Part shown: positions 1-13,405 of the stretch, piece after piece
Layout: each line of letters begins with the position of its first letter
How positions within the stretch are numbered: position 1 is the first letter of the stretch
Program-made: the position numbers and the translations under genes
Notes under the pieces: generated by a model
What the model saw: the letters and a program-made list of their open reading frames with translations, nothing else
The model's database searches: none
What the model was told of the DNA's origin: nothing
NCBI RefSeq assembly: GCF_000002425.4
Contig: NC_037258.1
Span: 895,719 to 959,718 of the forward strand
Length of the DNA: 64,000 nucleotides
DNA from: Physcomitrium patens
Taxonomy: Eukaryota; Streptophyta; Bryopsida; Funariales; Funariaceae
Reading direction: 5' to 3'

Positions 1-30
1 TTATATACTCACTGAGATGCTGTTTTGTAG

Positions 31-811
31 TGTATAAACTCTAAGGTGATGATTCTGCTGGATCTTATGGAGGAAGTCAAGAGCTGTCGAAAATATCTAG
101 TGATACCTTATTTCCGACTTCAGACTGGTAAAGCTACCACCAATAATTCTCCTAATGTATGCCATCCCTTTTTGCGATTTGTTCCGACACAAACTTTCTT
201 AGCATATAAAAAGCTATGCATTTATACTCGTCTTTCACGGAACCATTTCGTGTCCTGAAATTCAACTGCATTTCCCTTCAGTTCTGAAATTTAAACTGTT
301 GGATGAGATTGCACTAACACCCATCATCATGGCTCAAGTTATTGAGTTTGTTGTTCGTGGTACTTTTCTGAACATCATGACTTTTACTTCACTTACATCC
401 CTGCATCTTGAGAGTGTCTTTGAACCCTAGCCATTCAATTAGAATATAACAAAATGGCTACTAAAGTCAATGTTTCTGTTGTGATTTTCAGATACGAACC
501 TTCAGCTCGGTCTAAAATTCTCCAACAGCGAACTCTTGTTCGATTTTGTTGTGTTGCTTAATATCAGGCAAGTCGTCCAGATGAGGTACAGCAGGAGATA
601 TGAACTGGATCGCGCGGTGGAGATGAGTCAGAAGCTGGACTGTGATGTAGAAATGGAATCTGAAGGTCGATTCTTTGGGAAGAAAGTATCCGCAGTAGAA
701 ATCAAGAGCTGTGTGTCTTCTGTGGTCTCCGGACACCAGCTTTTGTCACGCGTTTGTGCCTGTGTAAATACACTCATCGAGAAGATCAAGGGTGAATCTA
801 ACTATCGTTGA
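31..811 (+). CDS. 3' end of an unrecognised protein-coding gene (two exons, partial)
   Basis: Two plus-strand open segments join in phase. The first runs from 31 or 46 (after TAG| or AAG|) to 127, before a GTAAAG donor. The second runs from 492, after a TTTTCAG acceptor, to a TGA at 809-811. The split codon G|AT restores the frame. The joined tail is about 134-139 residues. It starts near CINSKVMILLDLMEE, contains VVLLNIRQVVQMRYSRRYELD and KKVSAVEIKSCVSSV, and ends KGESNYR. It is hydrophilic to amphipathic with no obvious membrane segment, and I do not recognise the family. The 5' part must lie upstream of the window. Both open segments lack their own ATG context, which fits internal and terminal exons. 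Confidence rests on splice sites and phase only. Confidence 0.5.
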
Positions 812-3800
812 TGACCCTCCAGGGAGAAATAGGTATGTTTTTAATTGAAATCTCGACATCACATGTAGTGCAATCACGCATCAGAGAGATTCCGGGAAGT
901 GTAGAATTAGCTCATTACTTAGTCTTATGAGGTGCTATTCATTTATGATCTTAGAACTATTAAACTCTCTCTAGGTGTGGATTCAACTGTTAGTTGAAAC
1001 GGTTGTGTCTTACTGGGTAGCCTGTCCATCCGGAGCTCATTCTGTACAATTTGCTATATCAGATTAGTTGTAGCATGTAACTCACTTTCACTTATCTACG
1101 GTTAACACTTGGCGAGCTTCATGATTTTGCACTCCGATGAATCTTGTCCGATGGCCTATTTTGATCAAACTCAACCATAGTTAGGTGCTACTGAAATGTG
1201 GAAGTGTTCGAATGAAGAATTGATTTTGAAACCGTAATTTTGAGCTACAATCAGTAACCATAAGGCACTACTGCCGGAGGTCGCAAAGCAGAAGTCATGT
1301 AAGAGGCGCATTATTGAATAGGTCTAGATTTACAAGTCGATATTCGAGGGCCAATTCTATCTGCTTAATAGCCTTCGTTCAGTGCAGAAGCTTCTGCCAA
1401 GAGCTTTACGAAGTTCGTAAGATGATTGTGCATGCATTGGACTCACAAATCAAGGCTTCAATGACAACTACATTGCCGAAGAACTCGGCTGGTGACTTGA
1501 CACACAGAACCCTTCGGGATAATGATTCGCCTTCTTCCGTTCTGAGTCTCAGAACAAGTTTTGAGAACTACACATGCCGCTCGAAAGCACTGGCATATCT
1601 TAACCAGCTATTCGAACAAACATATGGTGGACGAGCAGGCGCGTCACCGGATTGACAAAGGGCAGAGTTGATCCTGTTGATACGTGTGTCCGACCCAGTG
1701 ATGAGGTGTTATCCTCCTCACCTAGAGTGTGTTCTGGCTCCTCGAGCAGGAGGGGGCTCTGTATTCCAGGGTTGTTCACGAGCACCGCCACTCCGCCACT
1801 CCCCCAACTCAACCCACCACAGACAGAGTTGCCTCAATTGCTGCAAAATGAAGGGAATTAAAACAGACTTGCAATCACGCACATGGCAGGAGACGAAATC
1901 GTCGTAAAAAGGATCTTCTTTTGGTGCGCGTGATGGGTGCGCAACAATCTGGCTACTGAAGAAAAAATGGGACGAGACCATTAATGAATCGACGCGTCCG
2001 GTGCCAGAGCTGGCGGCGACGACGAGGGAGGAGGAGGAGCAACCAGCGAATGTGGGCCATCCATCCCCCATTTTCCTCCTGTGTCCCAGCGAAGCGAAGA
2101 AGAAGAAGGGGAACGATGGATGGATGCCCCACACCACGTTCCTCGATGGGGATCCGATTCCACCACCACGTACCATCCATCGCATACGCCACCGACACAA
2201 CTTCTTGTTGTAGGTTCCGCCGACGGATCCCGCGCACCAAAACGTCGCCGCGTTTCTCCGACACCTTGGCGAAGCTTCTCCCCTGTCACCGCCCCATCAA
2301 TTTTCCCTCTGGTAGGAAGAAGAAGAAGAAGAAGAAGAAGGTGGTGGGGACTCTATTCCCATGAAACAAAAATAAATAAATAATATATTATTTATTATTA
2401 TTTCTTCACACATCTCATATTGTGTATATTGTATTTATTTTGTGTTCATGAGATTTTGTATTCATTTATTATGTTTCAATATTTGGTTTTAATAAAAGTA
2501 AGTTATTTAAACACACCATATATGACTGAAGTATCAGTATGTTGACAATAAAATAATAATAAAAATAAAAGATTTTATTTATTTTTCTTTCACAAAAAAT
2601 AAAATACGAATGAAATTTTAAATATTAAAATAATTAAAAATAATATTATTTTTATTAAATTTAAATAATATCAAAATATATATATAAACATAAACTTGTA
2701 ATTTGATCATGCATCTAATAATTTTAGTTAAATCGACAGGTTTTACAAAATATATTTAAATTCAATAGTAGAATAATGAAATTCATAAATGATTGATTCA
2801 ATTTGGTTTTAATAAATGAACATTTGTAGTTATACAATGAGTAGACAAAGTTTTTTAAATTGGTGTTAATGATTAGAAAGATAGCAAGAGAACTAATAGA
2901 TTGTGTAGTTGGATGTTAATAATTGTTTAAATCACATATTTTCAAATAGTTTTTAGATGCATGATAGATTAAAAAAATAAAAAAATAAAAAAATAAATCC
3001 TTTTGATTCATAAGCACCTCCTACACTAATAAAAATAGTTCTCTCTCTATACATGTATACATGTATACAATTCTCCCAATCCTTTTGCCTTAGCTCTCCC
3101 CAAGCTCTTGCTAAGGCTTCATTGACTTCCGCTTCCATTGATCCTAAGTTTTAAAATTTGCAAGTGAGTGGAAGTGGGCAAGGGCATGCATATATATATA
3201 TATATATATATATTTGTTAAAGTTGAGTAAAATCCATTCACGAACAAAGAAAAAAACATGCCATGATACAAGATGAGCATTTTTGGCTCTGTGGCCATCA
3301 CATCCTGCTTGAGTACTGTAAAAGATGTGAAGAAGTGGAATTACCAACGAAAAAGGAGTCTTAGCTAAGAATACCAGCTTCCTTTCAGTCTAGAATAAAA
3401 TACAAACAAAAATAAAAACACAAGCAAATAAAAGACGGTATTGAATAAGCTCAAAGCGCGTCCACGTATCACTCGTCCTCGTCGGTGGCCATGAAAATTT
3501 TAGTTTGGAGACGCAAGCCTGGCGGACTGAACGAACGTCTGAACGAATGATCGAGCAAGCGAAGCAAATCATCCCTCGGGGGAAAGGGGGAGAAATGAAT
3601 GACAAATATGCATTGGAAATAGAAATCGAAATGTATGATAATTGCAATAGAAATGCGGCGCATTTGCCGAGCTGGGGGGGGTATTGGTCGGCAGTGCCGG
3701 GGGAGAGGGATAGGCGTGTGCGGGGGATCACGGGGAAGAATGGATGGATGTGTGGGTGAATGCGAGATTGATTGATTTGCCGGCCTCCTTCCTTTGCAAT

Positions 3801-4183
3801 GCGATGCGATCTTCTTCTTCTTCATCGTTCATTCATTCATTTGTTGCTGGTCGTCGCTGTTGCGGACTTAGAACGCCACGCGATCGGCGTTACGACTTGG
3901 GCTAGGATGGCGTTGCCACAGCAGCAACGCGGGACGAGAAGTCGACTCTCCTGCCAAATCTCACTCGCTCCGCACCTCTTTCTCCTTCCTCACACCCCCC
4001 CCCCCCAATGCCCCAGCAATGCCCCCGGCGACTTTCGGCTGGCTTCCAGTCACACATCCCTCACAGTTGTCAGGTCCACTCAGCGTGACCAAGGTCAACT
4101 CGTTGCTCGGGGGTTTTGGCAGTTTCAACGAATCAGGCACGAGGCATTTCTCCCACATGAGCACGTAGTCGTGATGTCCAGAG
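812..4183. other. Intergenic region between the 5'-edge gene and the calmodulin-like gene
   Basis: The first part (to about 2,360) has ordinary composition and may hold the 3' UTR of the edge gene. It has several short open frames, such as 1,314-1,655, but they begin with non-ATG codons and resemble nothing I know. An AAG/AGG-rich low-complexity stretch lies at about 2,090-2,340. From about 2,380 to 3,110 it is very AT-rich. A (TA)n tract lies at 3,190-3,213. From about 3,440 to 4,180 composition is balanced again and probably includes the upstream promoter of the calmodulin-like gene, with a 12-C run at 3,995-4,006. I see no convincing gene. Confidence 0.5.
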
Positions 4184-4189
4184 TATAAG
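4184..4189 (+). promoter_or_regulatory. Candidate TATA box of the calmodulin-like gene
   Basis: TATAAG at 4,184-4,189 sits about 340 bp before the ATG at 4,524. This would give a leader of about 310 bases starting near 4,215. The sequence changes from C-rich promoter-like DNA to leader-like DNA here. This is inferred from the motif and position only. Confidence 0.35.
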
Positions 4190-4523
4190 AACTGGAGGGG
4201 GATGGTCCACGATCAGTCAGTACTTCTCGTAGCACCTCCTATTTTTTAGCCTGAATTTTGTGGCAATCCTTCCCGAGGGGTTTGTTGGTGAATCAGGGTA
4301 TGTGTGTTTCGACGATCTTGTATTGACTGTTTGGATTGAGGGTCCCGTATGCACCTACTTCTGAGGGTATTACTATTTGTGATGTGAGTGTTCGGCAGTT
4401 GAAATCGGATCCGTCATCTTTGATTCTGGTGTTGAAATTAGATTCGATCTCGAGGGGTTATTGAGGATTGGGTAGCCCCGCTGTTCAGCAATTGTTGTGA
4501 AAGTAAGCAGAAAGGACTTGATT

Positions 4524-5087
4524 ATGGATTCTAGGACAGGATTCGCGATGAACCGGAAAGCAGCGGGATTCAATCTGAACCTCTCACCTGATCTGGTGCA
4601 AGAGCTAACAGATTCATTCAAGTTTTTTGACCGGAATGGCGATGGCAAAATCTCCAAGGAGGAGCTGGGAACGGTCGTGCGCTCACTTGGGCAGAAGGTG
4701 AACGACGCAGAATTGGCGAGGCTGATTAGTGACGTAGACTCGAATGGTGATGGCTACATCGACCTCCAGGAATTCATTGACTTAAACGCGAGAGCCATTG
4801 CCGAGTGCCCAATGGGTATGGACACAAACATGGAAATTCACCAATACGGGCCAGGAGATAGTATGCACGCAGCTATGGTGTCCGCGTTCAACGTGTTCGA
4901 CGTTGACAGAAATGGTTACATATCAGCTGAAGAGCTTCATCGCGTCCTCGTGGGATTTGGTGACGAGAAAGTTTCGTTGGAGGACTGTCGGTCTATGATC
5001 GAGTGCGTGGACGAGGACGGTGATCAGATGGTCAATTTCAGAGAATTCGAGGCTCTCATGGGCGGCACAAGCACTTGTGTCTACTGA
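4524..5087 (+). CDS. Calmodulin-like protein with four EF-hands, intronless
   Basis: This is a calcium-sensor protein of 187 residues. ATG 4,524 is preferred. The frame also contains a GTG at 4,497, but an in-frame TAG lies just upstream at 4,473 and 4,524 is the first ATG. Four EF-hand loops are visible at residues about 36-47 (DRNGDGKISKEE), 72-83 (DSNGDGYIDLQE), 126-137 (DVDRNGYISAEE) and 163-174 (DEDGDQMVNFRE). The first three keep the usual Asp/Asn ligands, Gly6 and Glu12. Loop 4 has Gln in place of Gly6. A linker of about 40 residues separates the two EF pairs. The length exceeds canonical calmodulin (149) and fits plant CML proteins, many of which are intronless. There is no signal peptide or membrane segment. 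CMLs change conformation on calcium binding and regulate target proteins; the partner here is unknown. The gene is convergent with the AMP deaminase gene. Confidence 0.93.
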   Translation: MDSRTGFAMNRKAAGFNLNLSPDLVQELTDSFKFFDRNGDGKISKEELGTVVRSLGQKVNDAELARLISDVDSNGDGYIDLQEFIDLNARAIAECPMGMDTNMEIHQYGPGDSMHAAMVSAFNVFDVDRNGYISAEELHRVLVGFGDEKVSLEDCRSMIECVDEDGDQMVNFREFEALMGGTSTCVY

Positions 5088-6287
5088 CAAGGGACTAGTC
5101 CGAGAAACGTTCAATTTTTCACAGCCTTGCCTCCTCCGAATTAGCATCTACACCGTTTGTAGCTAGAATCAAAGCCAAAGTTTTCGAAAGAGTTGGATGT
5201 GAAGGCAACAGTGAAACATATACATTGGAAATTAATTCATTGGCAAGACCTCTGATATAGGTGAAAGTCGTAGGTACACAGAGAAGAGATAGTTGATGCC
5301 TCCTTTGGAGGTGCTGCTGCGGCAAAAACTCATGACTACAAGAATTGTACATTGGACTTTAAAGACATTAGAAATGACATAACAACTCAAAACGAGATTG
5401 TTAACATCGTCAATCCATGCACCTCATTTTGGTCTCCAGTTGAAAGCCCCTGGAGACTGTCTTTCAATCACACTTTCTTGCATTGTCGTGCACACGTGTT
5501 TATAGTAAACAACATATGCTGTCCGGGCTCCTAAGATGTTAGTCAGGTCAGGAATGTGAGCAGCAACAAGAATCGCCTCGGTGGGATTCAGGGAGTCGTT
5601 TTGCCGAAGTATACAGAGTGTATTCGTTCAACCTGGCGTGTATAAAGGACGACTGCCTTGCAAGGGGGTTATGAAGACATTTGGTCTATCTAGTTCAACT
5701 TTGTGAGCATCAATCTCTTTGCTTGTATCAAAGTAGGAATATGAGCGGACGAGCAATCCTCAATTATTTTTGAAGCTTTAACATTGACAAGCAGGATTTA
5801 AGATAATATTTGCAGATTGAAAGCATTCCACCATGACACAGGAAGGAGACAGAATGCAGTGACTATTATAGATAATGCACAGGATGGAGGATTAAGCAGC
5901 ACACCCCCGTGATGCTTACACATGTATTTGTAACCAAAGCGTCTCTTTCCTACAAATCAATCTTGTATGAAATACATCTCTCTTGTAGTCTCCGTCCATG
6001 TAATAATTAAAGTTTCCATTAATGAAGGGAGATGGATAGGCATCCAACTCTTCCACCTCCAAACGGCCGGCCGGGATGAATACCCATACCATGGCCGTAG
6101 CTTTGCGTATACTCTGCTTACATCAAAGAGTGTTTTTTTGGATGAGAACATAGTTTCTTGATCGCAGCCGCATCTGAGTCTCCTTGTGCAAAGGAAGATG
6201 GGGTAAGCATTTTCTCGCAAGGGGAAATAATGAGAGGCCCGTCAAGAGCAATACCAAAACTGGGAGTCGAGGAAAACAAGGCAGTAG
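5088..6287. other. Shared 3' region between two convergent genes
   Basis: About 1.2 kb lies between the stop of the calmodulin-like gene (+) and the stop of the AMP deaminase gene (-). It should contain both 3' UTRs. Short open frames on both strands look like chance. I see no RNA gene or repeat. Confidence 0.5.
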
Positions 6288-9200
6288 TCAAGGATGTATC
6301 ACATCGGATATCTTGGCATGCCCCAAGAACACATACTGCAACTCTTCTACCCACACCTGCCGGATAAACATACAAATGGTTGACATGAGTAGAGAACATG
6401 AACACTGATTTGAGATAATTCGGCCAACACGAATACCGCAAAATAACAGAGACGCATGTAATGGAAGACAAACGTACTGCAAGCAGTATGAGAGTATTCT
6501 TACCTCATCACGGAATTCCACACGCATATGAGGAACATTGGTCTTGTGAATATCATTCCCCTCAGGACCCCTCTTGTAATAATTTTTCCCCAGCCAATGT
6601 GTCTGCATCAGTCAGAGTCGAATAGTTAGAGCGACGTGAAATTTACGCCAATCACCATATCTACAGGATTGAATAAATCTTGTAAAGAACCAGCCTGACG
6701 TGACAATGCACTAAAATCAATTAGGAAGAGGACATACCTTTGTTCTATGATTGAAACCCGATTGATAAACAGAATTGCGTGCAATTTCACAGAGGTCACA
6801 GGAGCTCAGCTTCCACACCTGATACACAGAAAAATGTATGATATTAATGAAAATATGATCTAAAAATTAGGAATTCAGTCAGATACGGCAAGAACAGATC
6901 GGACAGAGGCGTCACCTGTGCTGCAATGCTGTACTCTTCAACAAGAGGCTCTTTAGTAAGATGAATTTGTAGAGGATCATCGGTTGAGAGCGATACATTC
7001 AGACCTCGGGCAAAAAACATAGGAAAAGGGTTGCGATGATAGTCTAGGAAAAGAGAATTGTTGCTTAGCGGAGACATGGCCAATCCAATCTGCAAATAGA
7101 CCATACCGTAGAAAATGGATGAGATAACAATATGGATACAACTAAGCCAGCATAGACAGTTGAATGATTGTTTATGACAGCGGCATTGAACTGAAGTGGT
7201 TACTGTGAGTTGATACAAATAAAACGAGGTCAATAAAATACATTGAAATAAAACAATAAATTTTAAAAGAAAACTTAGATTCACATCTTTCATCAGATAT
7301 AGTTACTTTGTCTAATGGATGTGATCTGGGCACTTGCAAGCCAAAAGTGATGAAAGAACCATAGGGTTCTGAGTCCTAGAAGAAAAAGAAAAAAGAAAGA
7401 AAACCTGGGCAAGGTAATAAAGATACTGTAGACCAGGAGTTTTACGCAGATTGTTTCCATGCGCAATATTGTGTGCCACCAAGAAGGATGCTGCTAAATG
7501 GTCCAAATCACCAGCCTGAAACAATCACATCAGTATCCAGTCCATCCAACAACTAAATTTCCAATGTTTGATGTGCGTACCTCAAACAAAATTTCACAGT
7601 AATTTACATGGACAAATAGCATGCTTTCTGAAAATACCATCGCATTGACACAAATTCAAGCAAGCCATTTTGTTCTTACCTCTCCAGTGTGTGGTCGGAA
7701 CTTAATAGTTGAAAGGTTCTTGGATTCCCTCAACTGCCACAAAACAATATGGTCAAATTCAATACAATATGTTTCATACTTGGACTCATATTCGACGATT
7801 AAATGGATAATTTATTTAAGCCGACCCTAAAAACATCCAACAAAATCAACAATACAAAACCCAGAATCCGGCCACGGAACGACAACACAAATCTCAAATG
7901 AGGTAGTAATCTCCCGAGAAATAGTATGACAATTCCTATCATGATGCAAATGATATATCGTAAAACAATGATCTCCAAAAAATACAATAAACGCAGCAAA
8001 GGACAGATATTCAAAAGGAAGTGGTGAAACGATCTTGCAAAACATATTGACCCTGCTTGCATTAAAGAATCAGGTTATGTCAAGACTTCGTAATTTCCCT
8101 TTAAAGTATCTAGTCGAGAATGCAGTACCTTGTTGAGGACATAGAGATTGGCGTACACGTAGTACGCCCAGTATGAATAAGCTGGATTGAAAGGATTATC
8201 CCATTTCGCAGGTGGTTGCATGTGCTTCGTTGGCCGCCTTTCAGGCTTGCTCTCATCATCCACCATATCGAATCCAACAACCTATTCATTTAACAAAAAA
8301 TGCATGAAAGAAGGATTGAAACCCAATGGGAAAGCAAATTATCAGGTTATTTCGACCAATACGCGACAAAAGCAAATCGTATCCAGTTGGAGAAAGCGGA
8401 CAAGAATGTAAACGAAAAGACGCATGACGCTGGGGGTTTGGTTTTGCTTTTGACCAACCATCGAGAGTAAGACATGAAGCTGTGGATGAGAGGAGGGATC
8501 CACAGAAACCTCGAACAGAGGAGCGAACACATTTTCCAGGATTGTCTCAAAAGACTGCACAATACCCATTTCCTTATACACGTTGTACAGCCTTGGTAAC
8601 TGCATGGAAGAAGAAAAAAAGACCATGTGAGTATAAAACTAGGAGTAAGACCTGAAATACTGCAGACCATTTACGTAAAAGGTTTAAATAGACATCGTTC
8701 AAAGTATTCACGACAATTACATTTAAATATTCAAAAAAATTCTCATTTCTTTCTTCTAGTAGTAATTTGTCCGAAAATATGCATAAGAAATGAGAATCAC
8801 CTGAATAAGCCAAGTGACGTTCTCACTGTGCAGCTTATTGTGAACAATCCAATCGGCCAGTTGATCCCACTCACTCTTCTTCCTTCCGTAAATTGATATC
8901 CTATACTCAGCCATCTACACAACGAACAGACAAATATCGTCATGATTCTTTGCAAGTGGAAGGATTTTAGTTTTAAAGATAAAGAGTACTAGCAACATAG
9001 ACAGGAGGTTTTCAACATCTCTAAGTGTTGATTCGGATCATCGAAAAAACCTGCTGTGACTCTCTGGACAAAAGAACTCTCATGAACATCTTAACTGCAC
9101 CCTCATTTAGGTGCACTATGACTAATCGAAGAATCAGTGGAAACTCTAACATCTATTCAACAGATGTGAACTGTTCCAAGTAACAATCACCAAGTACTTT

Positions 9201-12200
9201 ACACATGCATCCATCTCTCTTTTTATAGTTCACACACCTGATATTTACTTGCTTGAAGATCTGAGAAAACTTCCTTAGTCAACTCTGCTAAGAAGCGTCC
9301 TGTATCAGGATACCACAAGTAGCACTTAGTCGATATACTTAATCGAGACTACAAAGAGAAATCGAAGTTATCAATCATTAACAATCGTTGATTACTGAAT
9401 GGAAGAACACGGTTGAAACTCTTATCTTGATTTAAATCGAGCAAAAGTGAACATCATTCGAATAATTGTGAGTGATTTCACATCATCGCAAGCATGTAGA
9501 TTCAAACTAATTCTGAGGACTTCCCTGAAAGACGCGTTACCTTGGATGTGATTGTCCTGCTTTAGGAATATTTCCCTTAGCCTACTCTGGCCACAAGGAT
9601 TATACTTCAAGTTGAACTTGTCGAATCGGTGAAATGTATTCTTGTCAGCATGGACATCCAGCAAATCGACATTGAGATCATAACTGAAATGTACACAAAA
9701 TACCAATACAGTACACGCATTAACCACTTAACAGCATTAAGGTATAAAAATGTGTTATTTTGGAAAAATGATTTACAAATTGACAGCTTCAAATTAATCA
9801 CTACAACATCAAAGGCAGAGTAACACAGAAGGAATCAATCATAAAACAATGTTATTCGTAACAATGGTTGAGAACAGAAATGAGTGAATTAAAGGTGAAG
9901 ATTGCGCACCCGGTGAGATCTAGACTCTCAAACACCTCCCGCAGAGTAAGATACTTTCCATCGCGAAAGATGACAACCTGGTCATACATCAATCGAGTTG
10001 TCAAAACGAGTCAACAAGAATCTAATACTTCGGTACCTTTGAGGATTAAGCTGATAACTTTTATAAAACGCAAATATTATCAAGATATGAAATGGTCACT
10101 TCAGTTATCATCATGGCAACCGGGCATGCATGACTGCCTTGAAATATAGCATACTAGTTTTACCTCAGAAGCTTCCTTTCGTAGTTTGGATTTGATAAAT
10201 CTCAGAAGATGTTTCTGGTTCATGCATGAAGAATGGTGCACGTGTGTGTCGACTTTCCTCACGTTATAAAAATCTCGATGAGGCGCACTTTTTTGAGCAA
10301 GGAACTCACGGTCCGCATTCAGCATCAGGTGCAAACTGAATTTCTGCAGAACTCACAAGAAAAAACAGTAAAGTAATTTCACACCACGTACGTTTCTAAA
10401 AGTACAACACCAGCGTGTTTCTAAGTAGTGGTCCAAAAAGCAGTGCGTGACTCAATGTCAAGGGGGAAATCGTGCAAACTGACCTGCTCCAGTAGTTTGA
10501 GACGATGATGACACAAAGTCCGGACGTTGCCAAGCGAAACAATCCTCAGTATGCGGTGCATATCAGTAAAGAAAGTCGTGGCATCATGCACTGGAAAGAG
10601 CTCCACTTGCGCTGCAACCACAAACAATGTTGTCGTCATCTTACGCGTTACGCGATGATCCAAAGCAGCTCAATATTGTGATAGTAGTCAACAAATATAG
10701 TTTCATACCCGGAAAGCTCGATGCTATAAATAAAGATATCTTGCTAGTGAACAATGCGAGGATATCGAAAGAAGTGTCAGACTCAGCAAAATTTAGAAAA
10801 ATTCAGTCACTAATCAAAAGCAGAATTCCAAAAAAAATACAAATACAAATACAAAATTCATGAGAATGCTACTCCTACACGTCGTGTCAAAGTCTGTAAA
10901 AGTTGAAAAGCATGACTTACGTTCATTGGGTGCATAGACTCGATAAACACCATCCACCATTTCATACGTATGCTGTGCACCGGATATGAACAAAACAAAA
11001 TCAGACAATCCTAAACGAAGTGTCATAGGATAATCGAGACAGACATGAGGCCAAGGATAGTCTGATTATATAAAATGCTCTCTTACGACACTAGAAGGGT
11101 GTCAGACCAGTGATCCTAGATAATTTCCAGCTCCACAAGAGAAACAAGAGTTGAACCTCATGGAAACAGAATTGAGGTCCACTACATGAAGATATCGTTT
11201 TAATACCAGAGTGGTGAGTATTAGAAAAGAGTTAGTGAAAGTACAGAATTGAAATGGGAAAACCAAGTGCAACAGAAATTATCACCATAAAGAAAAAGCC
11301 TTGAAGAAACACATACCGAGGAAGCTGGTTCAGGTCGGTAGTAAAAAGGATCGGGATTTGGCTTTGGGGTGTCAGAGTCTATAATCTCTTCCTTTACCCA
11401 CGGGGGGGTCTTCTCTCGGTACACATACTTGTCTCGTAGAGCCATACATTCATGCATATATTTACACACCTCCTCCTCCTCTTCAGAAGGCGCCTCTACA
11501 TACCATGCCAAACAAAGTTAATCCTCAAAGACCTAAGTCTATGTCATCAAGAGGTTGAATAGATGTTTAGTTACAATGACATCCCAGGGTTGCTTGACAG
11601 TAATTACCTAGGAACTAACTCAAGGAAGCAGATCAGATTGCGTTGTAAAGAGCTTGGATGCACAGGAAAGTAAATACCACACAGACCCAGAGACCATTTA
11701 GTTAGCCAGTAATCTTCTTAAAAACCATCTCAACAGTATGCGAACCCCATCTTACTCTGCTTCAAAGAGTTTGTGTCCGTTCAATTGGATAGAATATGTT
11801 CAATGGATTCTGAGATGGGGGACCCTAGTGAAAACGAAAGAGAGGGTTTAGAGAAGGTCTAAGAGAATGATTCTTTAAGAGTGTGCCATTAACCTATACG
11901 CAGTGGAGAGAAAAAATAGAGCAACTGAAGAAGATAATCTATAATTTGCATGCACAAGATTAAGCCATTCTGTTGACTGGGACAGAGGAAGTACCTATGG
12001 GGGAAACATTCAGTTTAACATAAGTCTCTTGCTCAGGCTCCTTGCGAAGAATATCAGCAGCAACAGGATCTGGAGCGTGAATACCATGCAGATCCCCAGC
12101 TATGCTGTGAGATCGTATCAAGTTAGCAGCTGATTTATCAGCGGCGGCTTTCAGTACCGCATTCTCTGCACTGGGGGACTGAGGTCGCACAAGTCCTTCC

Positions 12201-13405
12201 ACCTGCGCAACCACGTTAATAGAGTGAACCTTCCGTTGAAAAAATGACCAACACAAAAATTGCTCTAAAGACATGAACGAAAGGGTTGGTTAACATATTG
12301 AACACATGGCGGAACAGTCTAATATCTCTTGGGATGCATGCAATAGAAAACGTGAACTCACCATCTCAGATCCACCATTTCTTTCGCCATCAGCAATCAT
12401 GTCATCATTAGTATCATTGTCATCGTCAAAATCTCCATCATAAGTATCCTCCTCGCCATTTTCCAGCAGATGGTCCTCTTCTGCTGAGCCTTCCACACTT
12501 TCATAGGGCCCCGCTCCAACAGGAGAGCTTGGAGAGGAGGGGCGAATCAAAGTGGCAGGATTCATAGAGGGATTTGGTGGACGTCGCGCAAGGGCCGTCG
12601 GCTGCGTTCCACCTATGCAAGCAGCAATACACCATAGTTAGGATCTAACATACATACTTGAAATACAAAACCGGGGCAAGTTGAAACTTGTGCAACCGCA
12701 GAGAGTACCCCCATGCAAATGCTTCCCTGCACAAGGTCAAGAAAGGCTTTTGTGCGAAGCAGTAAACACAATCAAAAAAGAAGATCTAGCCACTAGAATC
12801 AAAGGAATACGCATTAGACTGAAAGAGTAAGGGCAGACATTGCGAAGCTAATCCAAAAAATCCTAACAAACCCAGTCCATAGCACTTGGAGAAAGAACAA
12901 AGACAATAGCACACATAAAAGTGCCAGGCGCAAGAGAAGCTTGAGGAAAACACCTTAAGAAATCCTTGAGATGATAGTGCTGTGTCACTGCTAATGAACA
13001 CAATAGGAACACCGAAGAATGCATGTGTTAAAAGATAATTGAACACCTACCTTCTTTTCGAGTTTTAACTCGGGGGAGGCCGGGAGGTATAGTACTAACG
13101 GAATCGGATGATCCCCCTTTTGCCATGCTAGTGGGCGGCAACGAAGAGTTCAAGACCGACTTGACATTGTCGTGTGCCATAAGCTCAGGAACTGTTGAAC
13201 TGCCGAGATCTTTGTTGACTCTTCTCTGTTGAGAGCCGGGCCTTCGCCTCCTGTGCTCCCCGAAATCTAGCATCCGTTGTGATTGTAGACGTTCCAAACT
13301 TCTACAGTGCAACATGTATGAAGATGCGGCGGCTACGGTGGCTCCCACCATAGCTGCTACGGCCAGCGACAACCAGGCCGCATGCGTGGCTGATGAGTTC
13401 TCCAT
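6288..13405 (-). CDS. AMPD: AMP deaminase (plant FAC1-like), 19 coding exons
   Basis: AMP deaminase hydrolyses AMP to IMP plus ammonia in purine nucleotide balance. Exons in minus-strand order: 13405-13051, 12612-12362, 12202-11995, 11495-11317, 10972-10921, 10611-10484, 10343-10164, 9977-9910, 9683-9541, 9299-9238, 8914-8801, 8599-8459, 8281-8129, 7733-7680, 7515-7405, 7089-6916, 6818-6738, 6602-6504, 6356-6288. All phases agree and give 873 residues; Arabidopsis FAC1 is about 839. Residues about 8-32 form a membrane anchor. A Ser/Pro-rich, acidic linker ([13 protein letters not shown]) and a conserved [11 protein letters not shown] segment follow. The metal site is visible as DTHVHH (H425, H427), with further conserved HNIAHG near 711 and SLSTDDP (D770/D771). 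The C-terminus ends SDVIHP. All introns use GT-AG. The match to the remembered family runs along the full length, so the gene looks functional. In plants it is a single essential gene. Confidence 0.96.

Noticed and set aside
1718-2200. 160-codon minus-strand open frame
   Set aside because: Spans low-complexity AAG/AGG and GGATGG-rich sequence, overlaps other frames on both strands and has no domain; probably chance.
7621-8411. Plus-strand frames across the AMP deaminase gene
   Set aside because: They cover introns and the antisense of verified minus-strand exons.
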